Of a stretch of DNA of 64,000 bases, positions 34,332-44,708 are shown in pieces. This DNA is from Alphaproteobacteria bacterium (GTDB lineage Bacteria; Pseudomonadota; Alphaproteobacteria; Micropepsales; Micropepsaceae), in NCBI GenBank assembly GCA_016125165.1, contig WGMH01000008.1:1-64000 (forward strand), read 5' to 3'. How positions within the stretch are numbered: the first letter of the stretch is position 1; every line of letters starts with the position of its first letter. Both the position numbers and the translations under genes were made by a program. The notes beneath the pieces were generated by a model. The model did no database searches. It was not told where the DNA came from and saw only the letters and a program-made list of their open reading frames with translations.

Positions 34332-35378
34332 TCAGGCTCGCCATTCAATCCAAGCCCCGTGAGGCTGGCAATCGGCGAGCAGCTTCGCCTCCCGCATACC
34401 GTCGTGATAGCGGATGAGCGAAAGCTGGGCGCCGAAGGTGCGTGCGCGATCTTCCTGCTCGAAAGACAGCCGAAAAACCGGGCGGCGGAGACCAGCGACT
34501 GTGAGCAAGTCTTCCACCGTTTGCCGCATCTCGCGGCTGAATTGATAAAGCGCGATGGTGTGGAACACACAGACCGGCTCATTTTCGGGAATTCCCCGCA
34601 AAACAGGCAGGAGGTTATCCAGCGCGTCACCGGGGCGGATTTCGATGACGTCCTCAGTGCTACGATATTGCGCGATGGCCTGATCGAGACGGGCGAGGCG
34701 CGCAGGCAAATCCGGCCAGATCAACGCGCGCAACCAGTCGCGATCGCCTTCGTCATTGAGATCGACAGGATTGAGTTCGAGCCCAATGCGCCGGGCCACC
34801 GGTGGAACGTTGCCGAGCGGTGGCACGGCGTTTCCACGCAATTCACAATCGAGCAGCAGCGCACCATCGGTAACGCTTTCGGCAACAACCACACCACCGC
34901 GCAAGAAGCGCACACCATAGCGATCCCAGATGAGGTTGAGGCCCGCGCTTGGGCCAATCTCTATGATGTTGAGCGGCGCACCGGCTTTCTCAGCGACAGC
35001 ACGAAGGCCCGGATGCAGCAACGCGCTACGCCCAACTTCGTTCGTATTCGTCACGCGCGTTTCGATCAGGGACGAGATTTCGCTTTCGTGCAGCTTCACG
35101 AAATCCGCGAATTCTGGAAATGGGTCTTCTTCCGTAGGCGAGGACGATCCTCCCAATGTCGCATAGAAGCGCGCGAGCGGGTGCGCACGTCCTCGCAGCA
35201 GCAGGAAATGCACGGCTCCGAGGATCATGTTGGCGTGAGGTTGACCTGACCTTGCGCGTGCGGCGAGCGAGCGCAACTCCTCGCTCTCACCAATTGCGAG
35301 AGCAAGGCGAGCATAGAGCGGGGAGACTTCCGAAGCTTGTGCGGCCCAGTAGCGCCAATAGTCCGGCTTGTCGCTCAT
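34332..35378 (-). CDS. DUF2332 domain protein
   Basis: 348 residues. The whole length fits the DUF2332 family (PF10094), including EVGRSALLHPGLRAVAEKAG and NIIEIGPSAGLNLIWDRYGV, the latter resembling a SAM-binding methyltransferase motif I. No activity has been established. The ATG overlaps the stop of the UbiB-like gene by four bases (ATGA), which suggests coupled translation. Confidence 0.82.
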   Translation of the reverse strand: MSDKPDYWRYWAAQASEVSPLYARLALAIGESEELRSLAARARSGQPHANMILGAVHFLLLRGRAHPLARFYATLGGSSSPTEEDPFPEFADFVKLHESEISSLIETRVTNTNEVGRSALLHPGLRAVAEKAGAPLNIIEIGPSAGLNLIWDRYGVRFLRGGVVVAESVTDGALLLDCELRGNAVPPLGNVPPVARRIGLELNPVDLNDEGDRDWLRALIWPDLPARLARLDQAIAQYRSTEDVIEIRPGDALDNLLPVLRGIPENEPVCVFHTIALYQFSREMRQTVEDLLTVAGLRRPVFRLSFEQEDRARTFGAQLSLIRYHDGMREAKLLADCQPHGAWIEWRA

Positions 35379-36736
35379 GCACCCTCCGGAAGCGGCACGC
35401 CTGCCGCCTTAAACGTTTCGCGCTGACGTTCGGCAAGCGCGGTGACATCGAAATCCGCGATTTCCTCTTCGAAAAGATTGTGGAAGTTCAATTCCGCGCG
35501 CAGGCGGATGAGAGCGCCGCCCAGCCCGACAGCCGCACGATCCATGAACACGAATTCGCGTGGCACCCGCACACCGCCAATCTTCTTCAGACGCGCATGC
35601 ATGTCGTTGGCCTGCTTCAGACCATACTCGGCAGCGGAGACACCATTGTCGACAATGCGCACGCGATCATCGAGCAACGGATCAAAGATGAACCCCGCCC
35701 ACATGTTGAGTACCGAGACAAGTTCTGGGTCAATTTTCCTGAAGCCCCAGGCCCGATATGCCTTCGCTGCCGCCTTTTCATCGTTGCGCTGAATGGCACG
35801 GTAAAGGTCGATCACACCTTCCACGAAAGAGGGTGAGAACGTCCGTATGCAGCCGAAATCCAGCAGGTTGATGCCGCCATCCTCGCGCACCGAATAATTG
35901 CCCAGATGAGGGTCGCCGTGGATCGCGCCAAAGCGCGCGAACGGTCGCCACCACGCCTTGAACAATGCGGTAGCCACGGCATTGCGCGTTTCGCAGTCCG
36001 CGTTTTCAATTGCGGCAAGCGGTCTGCCATCCAGCCAGCTCATCGTGAGCAGGCGCTTGGTCGTGAGGGCAGGGACCGGAACCGGAATGGCAATGTCGGC
36101 ACGATCCTGGAGCATCGCGCGATAAAGGCGCATGTGCGCGGCCTCACGCGCGTAATCGAGTTCTTCGGCGAGCCTTTGGGCGATCTCCTCGCCGATCTCA
36201 CGGGTGTCGATCGTGCCGTCCACGCTTCGTTGAAGCTGAAGGATTGTCTTGAGTTGACGCACATCCGCCTGCACGGCCGCGCCCATATCGGGATACTGCA
36301 ACTTTACCGCAAGCAATGTTCCGTCCTTGGCCACGGCGCGGTGCACCTGTCCCAATGAGGCTGCATGCGCGGCATTTCGATCGAAGCTCTTGAACTTCTT
36401 TTCCCAATCAGCGCCGAGCTCGGCCATCATGCGGCGCTTGACGAAGCCTGGGCCCATCGCTGGCGCATTTGACTGCAGCTGGATGAGTTCGCGCGCAACT
36501 TCCGCCGGCAATACGCCCGGAACAGTCGCCACAAATTGCGCCACTTTCATCACAGGCCCGCGCAAATTTCCCAAAACGCGTGTGAGATCAGCGGCGTTCG
36601 CGGCACTCATCGCCTGCGTGCCGGCCAGCGCGCGGCCCGCGCCGCGGGCAGCCACTCCCGACAGACCGGCGGAAACGCGCGCAAACCGCGAGAGCCGTCG
36701 CACAAGCCCGTCTTCGTTGTCAGTGTCCTTTACCAA
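35375..36736 (-). CDS. AarF/ABC1/UbiB-family atypical kinase
   Basis: 453 residues. It has the ABC1 kinase-like core: Lys in LLAVKLQYPDMG, the AELDYAREAAHM helix, IHGDPHLGNYSV as catalytic loop, and LLDFGCIRTFS as the metal-binding DFG. The signature KxGQ motif in the N-terminal extension reads K64-V-A-Q67. Family members support ubiquinone synthesis; the transhydrogenase and oxidase genes downstream fit a respiratory setting. It begins a run of same-strand genes down to pntB. Confidence 0.85.
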   Translation of the reverse strand: MVKDTDNEDGLVRRLSRFARVSAGLSGVAARGAGRALAGTQAMSAANAADLTRVLGNLRGPVMKVAQFVATVPGVLPAEVARELIQLQSNAPAMGPGFVKRRMMAELGADWEKKFKSFDRNAAHAASLGQVHRAVAKDGTLLAVKLQYPDMGAAVQADVRQLKTILQLQRSVDGTIDTREIGEEIAQRLAEELDYAREAAHMRLYRAMLQDRADIAIPVPVPALTTKRLLTMSWLDGRPLAAIENADCETRNAVATALFKAWWRPFARFGAIHGDPHLGNYSVREDGGINLLDFGCIRTFSPSFVEGVIDLYRAIQRNDEKAAAKAYRAWGFRKIDPELVSVLNMWAGFIFDPLLDDRVRIVDNGVSAAEYGLKQANDMHARLKKIGGVRVPREFVFMDRAAVGLGGALIRLRAELNFHNLFEEEIADFDVTALAERQRETFKAAGVPLPEGA

Positions 36737-36848
36737 ACATTCACCATCGCGAGCGAAACCCGAATTCCTGCTCCAAAGCGGGACTTTTTAAATCCACCTT
36801 TACCAACCACAAGCAATCCTGCGCTGCGAATTATGAAAGTGTCCCGCC

Positions 36849-38363
36849 ATGGCGCAGACTATTCTGATTGTTGATGACGATCCCGTACAGCGCCGGCTGC
36901 TGGAAGCGGCCATCACACGCTCCGGCATGAATGTAGTGACCGCGCCAGGCGGCACGCCAGCACTGGAGCTTATCAAAGGTCCGCGCGGCGAACAGATATC
37001 TCTCATGCTGCTTGATCTGGTCATGCCAGACATGGACGGCATGGCAGTTCTAGCGGCTCTGCGAGGTACCCATCCGGATCTTCCAGTCATTGTTCTGACC
37101 GCCAAGGGGGGGATCGATTCCGCGGTGGAAGCCATGCGGGCGGGCGCCAGCGACTTCCTCGTAAAACCTGCGAGTCCGGAACGCATTACCGTTTCGATCC
37201 GCAATGCGCTCAAGATCGGCGTCCTGTCAGGCGAAGTAACCCGCCTGAAGAAGAAGACAGAGAACCGCCTTGTGTTTGAAGACCTGATCGCCTCCAGCGC
37301 GGAGATGAAGCAGGTAATACGGCTCGGCCAGCGAGCGGCACAATCCAACATTCCAATCCTGATTGAAGGCGAATCCGGAGCAGGCAAGGAATTGATCGCG
37401 CGCGCCATTCAGGGTTCATCCGAACGCGCGGGCAAACCTTTCGTGACTGTGAACTGCGGCGCGATTCCGGAAAACCTCATCGAATCCATCCTGTTCGGCC
37501 ATGAAAAAGGTTCCTTCACCGGGGCCACCGACAAACACCTCGGCAAATTCCAGGAAGCCGATGGCGGCACTCTGTTCCTCGACGAAATTGGTGAACTGAG
37601 ACTCGACATGCAGGTGAAGCTGCTACGCGCGCTGCAGGAAGGCGAAGTCGATCCTATCGGCTCCAAACGGCCCGTCAAAGTCGACGTGCGAATCATCTCC
37701 GCCACCAACCGCGATCTGGCGCAGCTGACGCGCGAAGGGTTGTTTCGGGAAGATCTCTACTACCGCCTGAATGTTTTCCCGATTTTCGTGCCGCCATTGC
37801 GCGAGCGAAAGGATGATATTCCGGCGCTGGCGCAGCATTTCATCGCACGCTTTGCCGCCGAGGAAAGCAAGCCCGTGAGCGGCCTGACACTGGAAGCGAC
37901 AGATCTGATCAAACGCTTCGGCTGGCCGGGCAATGTGCGCCAACTCGAGAACACGATCTTTCGAGCGGTGGTTCTTTGCGATGGCGTAATGCTGGATGTA
38001 TGCGACTTCCCGCAGATTGCCGCGGCAATGGGTGTCGAAGCCGGCGTCCGTCGCACGGTGGCTGCACCCATGGCCAGCGAGCCACAGGCCTTTGTTCCGG
38101 GCGGACCTCCGGTCATTGCGGCACAGCCCGTACATGCCGCCTCGCCTTACGCACTTTCAGCGACTGACGGCGCGGGTCACATGCGCAAACTGGATGAGAT
38201 CGAATCCGAGATCATCCGCCTTGCCATATCTCGCTATGAAGGTCACATGTCCGAAGTGGCGCGCAGACTCGGCATCGGCCGGTCCACGCTCTATCGCAAG
38301 CTCAAGGAATTGGGTCTGGATACAGGCGAAGAAGCGGAAGAGCCGAAGCGCGCAGCGAGCTGA
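36849..38363 (+). CDS. Response regulator with AAA+ and Fis domains (NtrC type)
   Basis: 504 residues. Receiver: the acidic pair in LIVDDDPV, the phospho-acceptor Asp in LLDLVMPDMDG and the Lys of FLVKPAS. AAA+ domain: Walker A GESGAGKE, the loop GSFTGA where sigma-54 activators have GAFTGA, and Walker B LFLDEIGEL. A Fis-type helix-turn-helix (MSEVARRLGIGRSTLYRKLKELG) ends the protein. It should act with a histidine kinase encoded elsewhere. The promoter region is shared with the UbiB-like gene. It ends three bases from gapR, tail to tail. Confidence 0.92.
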   Translation: MAQTILIVDDDPVQRRLLEAAITRSGMNVVTAPGGTPALELIKGPRGEQISLMLLDLVMPDMDGMAVLAALRGTHPDLPVIVLTAKGGIDSAVEAMRAGASDFLVKPASPERITVSIRNALKIGVLSGEVTRLKKKTENRLVFEDLIASSAEMKQVIRLGQRAAQSNIPILIEGESGAGKELIARAIQGSSERAGKPFVTVNCGAIPENLIESILFGHEKGSFTGATDKHLGKFQEADGGTLFLDEIGELRLDMQVKLLRALQEGEVDPIGSKRPVKVDVRIISATNRDLAQLTREGLFREDLYYRLNVFPIFVPPLRERKDDIPALAQHFIARFAAEESKPVSGLTLEATDLIKRFGWPGNVRQLENTIFRAVVLCDGVMLDVCDFPQIAAAMGVEAGVRRTVAAPMASEPQAFVPGGPPVIAAQPVHAASPYALSATDGAGHMRKLDEIESEIIRLAISRYEGHMSEVARRLGIGRSTLYRKLKELGLDTGEEAEEPKRAAS

Positions 38364-38366
38364 TGC

Positions 38367-38612
38367 CTATCGGCGCATGCCAAGCGCGCTCATGTACAGA
38401 TCGAGAATGGCTTCCTGCTCCTGAAACTCGGCCTTGTCGAGTTTCCGGAGGCGCACGACCTGACGCATGATCTTCGTATCAAAGCCCTGCCCCTTCGCCT
38501 CGGAATAGACCTCGCGGATATCGGCAGCGAGCGCAGCCTTTTCTTCTTCAAGTCGCTCAATGCGCTCGATGAAGGAACGAAGGTGCTCTTTCGCGAAGCC
38601 TGATTTGGCCAT
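38367..38612 (-). CDS. gapR: GapR-family nucleoid protein (DUF2312)
   Basis: 81 residues: an N-terminal coiled helix ([20 protein letters not shown]), then [29 protein letters not shown]. This is the DUF2312/GapR family of alphaproteobacteria. GapR binds overtwisted DNA ahead of replication and transcription forks in Caulobacter. The length and sequence are typical. It stands between the response regulator and the DUF1244 gene, a conserved neighbourhood. Confidence 0.93.
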   Translation of the reverse strand: MAKSGFAKEHLRSFIERIERLEEEKAALAADIREVYSEAKGQGFDTKIMRQVVRLRKLDKAEFQEQEAILDLYMSALGMRR

Positions 38613-38685
38613 CGTACGATCCTCAAATTGCGAAGGGCGCGGAAGCTAGCCCCTGCCCAGAGGCCTCGCAACTGTATTGCTGCCG

Positions 38686-39774
<1,089 letters not shown>

Positions 39775-39851
39775 GGCTTTTCCACCCTAGACCGGCTTTG
39801 CGCGCGCGTTGACAGCTTTGTGCGCATGGGCGACACCATTGCGTTAACGCC

Positions 39852-40253
39852 ATGCGACGCACCCTGACTGCTCCACTTCTTGCCGCCCTTATACTGGCCT
39901 CTTCGCCAGCTTGGGCCGATTTGAAGGTCTGCAACCAGACGGTCAGGCCGATGAAGGTTGCGCTGGGGCGCTTCAACGGCACGGACTGGATGAGCGAAGG
40001 CTGGTGGACCATAAGCCCCAGGAAATGCCGCGCCATCCTCTCGGGAAAGCTGGACGCTCGTTACTATTACCTGTTTGCAAGCAACGGCGGGGCAGGAAGC
40101 TGGGACGGAAACAAGAGCTTCTGCGTTGCCACTGGAAATACCTTTCAAGCCATCGGTCGGGGTTCCTGCGCGGCGCGGGGCTTCGACCGGAAGGGCTTTT
40201 TCGAAGTGGATACGGGAACCAAAACCGACTTCACGCAATCGCTATCCGATTAG
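39852..40253 (+). CDS. Secreted DUF1036 protein
   Basis: 133 residues. A signal peptide (RRTLTAPLLAALILASSPAWA) precedes a DUF1036 domain (LKVCNQTVRPMKVALG, GWWTISPRKCRAIL, YYYLFASN, FCVATGNTF). The family is found mainly in alphaproteobacteria, commonly next to pyk as here, 14 bases ahead of it on the same strand. Its function is unknown; it is probably a periplasmic protein with disulfides between its Cys residues. Confidence 0.88.
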   Translation: MRRTLTAPLLAALILASSPAWADLKVCNQTVRPMKVALGRFNGTDWMSEGWWTISPRKCRAILSGKLDARYYYLFASNGGAGSWDGNKSFCVATGNTFQAIGRGSCAARGFDRKGFFEVDTGTKTDFTQSLSD

Positions 40254-40267
40254 GTTAGGGTCGCCTC

Positions 40268-41689
40268 ATGCGACGCAGACGCAAGACCAAGATTGTAGCC
40301 ACCGTTGGCCCCTCGTCCTCTTCGCCAGAGCAGCTGAAAGCGCTGTTTGAAGCTGGCGTGGACGTGTTCCGCATCAATATGAGTCATACTTCGCACGTCT
40401 TGCTTGGCGAGCTTTACGGCCGCATCCGCGCGCTGGAGGCCGAGGAAGGGCGCCCGATCGCCATTCTTGCCGATTTGCAAGGACCCAAGATCCGATTGGG
40501 TACGTTGCCCGGTGGAAAATTGATGCTCAGGGAAGGTCAGCGGCTCAAACTGGTGCGCGAATCTGCGTCCGATGATCCCAATGTCCTGCCTGTACCCCAC
40601 GCCGAAGTGTTTTCCGCCCTCAGGCAGAAGCACGGCCTCCTGATCGATGACGGCAAGGTGCGCCTGCGCACCTTCGCGGCAAAACCCGACTCCGCAGAAG
40701 CCATCGTGGAGATCGGCGGCGAGGTCAAGGATCGCAAGGGCATCAACCTGCCTGATACGCTTCTTCCTGTCTCAGCCATGACGGAGAAGGATCGCGCCGA
40801 CCTTTCCGCCGCGTTGGAACTGGGCGTGGACTGGATAGCGCTTTCCTTTGTACAGCGGCCCGAAGATGTTGCGGCACTGCGCAAAGAAGTGCGCGGGAGG
40901 GCCGGCGTTCTGGCCAAAATCGAGAAACCCAAGGCGCTGGAGCAACTCGACGCCATCATTGAACTATCCGATGCGCTGATGGTGGCGCGTGGAGATTTGG
41001 GTGTGGAGCTTCCGCCCGAAGCCGTGCCCGGTCGCCAAAAGCAGATCATCCGCGCAGCGCGCAGTGCTGGAAAGCCGGTGGTTGTCGCAACACAGATGCT
41101 GGAATCCATGCTGCAGTCGCCCGTGCCGACACGCGCTGAAGTCTCAGACGTGGCAGGCGCGGTGTTCGAAGGTGCAGACGCCGTAATGCTTTCGGGCGAA
41201 ACTGCTTCGGGCCAATATCCGGTTGATGCAGTCTCGATGATGGACCGCATCGCGCAGGCTGCCGAAGCCGATCCGCTCTATCAATCCATCGTGGATGCAC
41301 AGCGCGGCACGCCGGAAGAGACCACCGCCGATGCTATCATGCACGCCGTGCAACAGGTGACCCACACCATTCACGCGCGTGCCATCGTATGCTGGACGGG
41401 TTCCGGCTCGACAGGGCTTCGCGCCGCACGTGAGAGACCCGAAGCACCCATCATTGCACTGACACCCAGCGAGCAAACCGCACGCCGGCTTTGCATAGCT
41501 TGGGGTCTTCATTGTGTGCTGACAGAAGATGCACACGATCTGGATGATGTGGCCGAACGCGCGGCCAGCATTGCCTATCGCGAAGGTTTTGCGGGCGCGG
41601 GAGAGCGAATTGTCGTTACGGCAGGCGTGCCCCTCGGCACACCCGGATCGACGAACCTGCTGCGCGTTGTGTTCGTGGGTGGAAGCTAG
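40268..41689 (+). CDS. pyk: Pyruvate kinase
   Basis: 473 residues. Signature parts are ATVGPSSSSPEQL and FRINMSHTSH at the N-terminus, LADLQGPKIRLG, the ADP/metal region AKIEKPKALEQLDAII and MVARGDLGVELP, and the allosteric C-domain. It makes pyruvate and ATP from phosphoenolpyruvate. The length is normal. Its TAG stop shares the CTAG palindrome with the stop of the opposite TPR gene, a four-base overlap. Confidence 0.97.
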   Translation: MRRRRKTKIVATVGPSSSSPEQLKALFEAGVDVFRINMSHTSHVLLGELYGRIRALEAEEGRPIAILADLQGPKIRLGTLPGGKLMLREGQRLKLVRESASDDPNVLPVPHAEVFSALRQKHGLLIDDGKVRLRTFAAKPDSAEAIVEIGGEVKDRKGINLPDTLLPVSAMTEKDRADLSAALELGVDWIALSFVQRPEDVAALRKEVRGRAGVLAKIEKPKALEQLDAIIELSDALMVARGDLGVELPPEAVPGRQKQIIRAARSAGKPVVVATQMLESMLQSPVPTRAEVSDVAGAVFEGADAVMLSGETASGQYPVDAVSMMDRIAQAAEADPLYQSIVDAQRGTPEETTADAIMHAVQQVTHTIHARAIVCWTGSGSTGLRAARERPEAPIIALTPSEQTARRLCIAWGLHCVLTEDAHDLDDVAERAASIAYREGFAGAGERIVVTAGVPLGTPGSTNLLRVVFVGGS

Positions 41690-42276
41690 AGTTCCTGACC
41701 TTCCACCGCACGAGACAATTCGCGCACATGGCGATCGAGGCCGGGCAGGTGTGGATCGAGCGCGAACGCGCGGCGCAGCATCTGCAAGGCGGCTGGCTTG
41801 TTCCCATACTCATCGAGCATGTTGCCGAGCGCCATGAGCGCCACGAAGTTGCGCGGATTGAGCTGCACGGCCTTTTGCAGGGCAATCATGGCGTTGGCAT
41901 CATCGCCACTCGCGGCCAGCAATTGCCCGCGCCGGTTCCAGGCTTCGGCATAGTTGGGCGCAAAACCGATGATCGCAGTATAGAGCTTGCCCGCGGTTTT
42001 TGAATCGCCTGCTTCGAGCGCCTGATTGCTGCGTGACATCAGAAGATCAATGCTCGGGCTACCCGTATGCTCAAACGCACTCTGAATGCGCGCCTCGAGC
42101 GCTTGCGCTTCCTCTTCCGTTCCGGCTTTCGCGAGCTGCTGAAACAACTTGTCAAGTTCGGCTTGCGGATTCGGCTGTTTCTGCACCGGCTTTGGCGGAA
42201 TCTGCTTAGGCAAAGGCTGGCCCACCGCGGGAAGCGGCGAAAGCACAAGCGCAAGAAGTGCGACGGCCATACGCAT
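41686..42276 (-). CDS. Exported TPR-repeat protein
   Basis: 196 residues. A signal peptide (MAVALLALVLSPLPAVGQ) leads to a Pro/Lys/Gln-rich linker and about three TPR units (AGKLYTAIIGFAPNYAEAWNRRGQLL, AMIALQKAVQLNPRNFVALMALGNML, ALQMLRRAFALDPHLPGLDRHVREL in outline). Likely a periplasmic scaffold. It ends inside the pyk stop and follows glcF by nine bases on the same strand, so it may be the last gene of the glc transcript. Confidence 0.75.
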   Translation of the reverse strand: MRMAVALLALVLSPLPAVGQPLPKQIPPKPVQKQPNPQAELDKLFQQLAKAGTEEEAQALEARIQSAFEHTGSPSIDLLMSRSNQALEAGDSKTAGKLYTAIIGFAPNYAEAWNRRGQLLAASGDDANAMIALQKAVQLNPRNFVALMALGNMLDEYGNKPAALQMLRRAFALDPHLPGLDRHVRELSRAVEGQEL

Positions 42277-42285
42277 AGGAAAAGC

Positions 42286-43557
42286 CTAATCCACGGCTTT
42301 CAAATGCGCCAGTGCTGGCGGAACGGGTCCGCCTTCCGACCAGTCCAGAAGCTCTGCCAGATGCAGCACTGGCGGCGCGTCCGCGCCGGAAAGATGATGA
42401 AGGCAGCCGATGTTCCCCGACACGATCACATCGGGTTGAAGTGTGCGAATGTTGCCGAGCTTGCGCGCGCGAAGGGCGCCGGAAAGTTCGGGCTGAAGCA
42501 GGCTATAGCTTCCCGCCGATCCGCAGCACAGATGGCCTTCCGGAACGGACAGAACCTCATGCCCGGCGGTAGCCGCCAATGCCTCCCCCTGTCCAGCGAG
42601 CCGCATGCCGTGCTGAAGTGAGCAAGCCGCGTGATAGGCAACGCGCAGTTCACTCGGCGGCCTGGCGGATTTGGGCTCCGCCAGCTCGGTGAAATCGCGC
42701 ACCTTCGCTGCAAACGCCGTAGCGCGCGCATGCCAATGCGCGTCGGCGCGAAAGAGATCGGCATACGACTTCATGTGCACGACGCAGCCTGTGGCGCCAA
42801 TGGAAACATGCGCGGCGCCGTTTCTCTCGAATGCTTCGATGGCACGTTTGGCGAAGTCGCGCGCTTCGTCCTCGCGGCCAAGATGATGGGCTACCGCGCC
42901 GCAGCAACCTGCGCCTTCAAGCGCAACGGCGGTGATGTCTCGCCGCGCCAGCACGCGCGCGATGGCGGGGTCGATGGATGGAGCCAGCACGCGCTGCACG
43001 CAGCCGGGCATCGCGGCGACACGCATCGCATCGGACGAAGTTTCGAGCGTGAAGGTGTCGGGTGCATCAGATTGTGCCTTCCGTGCAACCTCCGCCATCG
43101 CACCTAGCGCACCGGGCAACCGCCGCGAAATCGGCGCGAAGAGGCGCGCCAGCATCATACCGAAACGCATCAGCGATGGGCGCACGGACATGTTCGCCAC
43201 AAACCCGCGCAGAAGCCGCTCGGAAAGCGGGCGGCGGTAGTGCGTTTCGATATGTGCGCGCGCGGTGTCGATGAGCTCCGCATAGTCCACACCGGATGGG
43301 CATGCGGTGCGGCAGTTGAGGCATGACAGGCAGCGGTCGATGTGATGAACGGTTTCTGCGGAAGGAACCGCATCCGCCTCCAGCATTTCCTGCATCATTA
43401 CGATGCGGCCGCGTGGCCCATCGCGCTCATCGCCAAGCAGCACATAGGTGGGGCATGTGGCGGTGCAGATACCGCAATGCACGCAGGCGCGCAACGCGCG
43501 CTCGGCGGCGGCAAGATCGGGATCGGCGAGTTGTGCGAGCGAGAAGTTCGTGCGCAT
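42286..43557 (-). CDS. glcF: Glycolate oxidase iron-sulfur subunit
   Basis: 423 residues. Two ferredoxin-like motifs bind [4Fe-4S] clusters: CVHCGICTATCP (from residue 25) and CLSCLNCRTACPSG. Two Cys-rich CCG-type domains (GAGCCGAVAHHLG and HLCCGSAGSYSLL) follow, as in succinate:quinone-type heterodisulfide reductase relatives. It passes electrons from GlcD to the quinone pool. It overlaps glcE by one base (TGATG). Confidence 0.95.
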   Translation of the reverse strand: MRTNFSLAQLADPDLAAAERALRACVHCGICTATCPTYVLLGDERDGPRGRIVMMQEMLEADAVPSAETVHHIDRCLSCLNCRTACPSGVDYAELIDTARAHIETHYRRPLSERLLRGFVANMSVRPSLMRFGMMLARLFAPISRRLPGALGAMAEVARKAQSDAPDTFTLETSSDAMRVAAMPGCVQRVLAPSIDPAIARVLARRDITAVALEGAGCCGAVAHHLGREDEARDFAKRAIEAFERNGAAHVSIGATGCVVHMKSYADLFRADAHWHARATAFAAKVRDFTELAEPKSARPPSELRVAYHAACSLQHGMRLAGQGEALAATAGHEVLSVPEGHLCCGSAGSYSLLQPELSGALRARKLGNIRTLQPDVIVSGNIGCLHHLSGADAPPVLHLAELLDWSEGGPVPPALAHLKAVD

Positions 43558-44708
43558 CAGAGTCCCATCCGGCCGGGATTGAAGAGGCCGAGAGAATCAA
43601 AAGCAGCTTTGACCGATAGTGAAAGCGCGCGCTCCTGTTCGGACATTGGCGGGAATGCGAATTGGCGCGCCGCATCGCTACCGCGAACCAATCGCGCATG
43701 ACCGCCATGCTTTGCCACGAGCGCATGGCGCGCGACAGCATCTTCGCTTTCAACGTCCAGCATCCACAAAGCCGCGCCACCCCAGTCAGCGAGCCAGCGT
43801 TTGGGCTTCCATGCCGCGATCAGCGCCATCGCTTCCGTTGCCGGTAGCTGCACACGCCAGACATTGTCCTCAGCCTGCGCCATCACGGCCGCAGAGGATG
43901 TGCGCGCCAGCACGGCATCGCCGTTCGGAACATCGGTGAGTGAACCACGCCCCACCATTGCTCGCAGCATCTCGCGCTTGCGGGCAATCGAGGCACTCGA
44001 TCCTTCAATACGAATGGTGGCGATGCCAGAGGATGCATCATCATGCCCCGGAACGAATGTGAGCGCGGTTGGAGATATGCCGCTGGCCAGCACTTCGCGC
44101 ATCAAGTTGAGGGCGCGTTCGGCCATCACATCGTAGATCGCCAGCGACCACACATGTTGGGGGCGCGGGAACACGCGCAGTGTGACTTCGGTGAGGACGC
44201 CGAGCGTTCCCATCGCGCCGCAGACGAGCTTCGGCAGGTCGAAACCGGTGACGTTCTTCACGACGTCACTTCCTGCGCGATAGGCCTTGGCGAAACTGTT
44301 AACCGCGCGATAGCCGAGCAGCGAATCCCGCGCGCGCCCAAAACGCACGGCTGCGGCGCCGTTGGCATCGGCGCTGAGCGCGCCGCCGATGGTGGTGATG
44401 CCGGGCGTGGTGCCATAGAGCGCGGCCCAATCGGACGGTTCGAAGCCGAGGCGCTGGTTCTTCTCTGACAGCACCGCATTGATCTCGGAAACCTTGGTGC
44501 CCGCGCGCACCTTCAGGATCAGTTCTTCGGGCTCGTATTTCACGATGCCGGAGATGCCTGAAATGTCGAGCACGTCATCCGCTTCTACCTGAGCACCAAA
44601 GCCGCGCCGCGTGCCGCCGCCGATGATTTCCAGCGTGCGCCTCTTATCGCGCGCCGCAGCAACGGCATCGATCACATCGGCTTCGCTGGCGGCTTTGATC
44701 GTGGCCAT
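43557..44708 (-). CDS. glcE: Glycolate oxidase FAD-binding subunit
   Basis: 383 residues from the ATG at 44708. It is a shortened FAD-binding type-4 domain: IIGGGTRRGFG, LILKVRAGTKVSEINAVL, TIGGALSADANGAAAVRFG, KNVTGFDLPKLVCGAMGTLG, and it lacks the GlcD C-terminal linker. It forms the oxidase with GlcD and GlcF. Both ends overlap the neighbours by one base (TGATG), so translation of glcD-glcE-glcF is coupled. Confidence 0.94.
   Translation of the reverse strand: MATIKAASEADVIDAVAAARDKRRTLEIIGGGTRRGFGAQVEADDVLDISGISGIVKYEPEELILKVRAGTKVSEINAVLSEKNQRLGFEPSDWAALYGTTPGITTIGGALSADANGAAAVRFGRARDSLLGYRAVNSFAKAYRAGSDVVKNVTGFDLPKLVCGAMGTLGVLTEVTLRVFPRPQHVWSLAIYDVMAERALNLMREVLASGISPTALTFVPGHDDASSGIATIRIEGSSASIARKREMLRAMVGRGSLTDVPNGDAVLARTSSAAVMAQAEDNVWRVQLPATEAMALIAAWKPKRWLADWGGAALWMLDVESEDAVARHALVAKHGGHARLVRGSDAARQFAFPPMSEQERALSLSVKAAFDSLGLFNPGRMGL

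Noticed and set aside
36788-36802. CtrA-like TTAA-n7-TTTA site before the response regulator gene
   Set aside because: One mismatch to TTAA-n7-TTAA and no second site; too weak to call.
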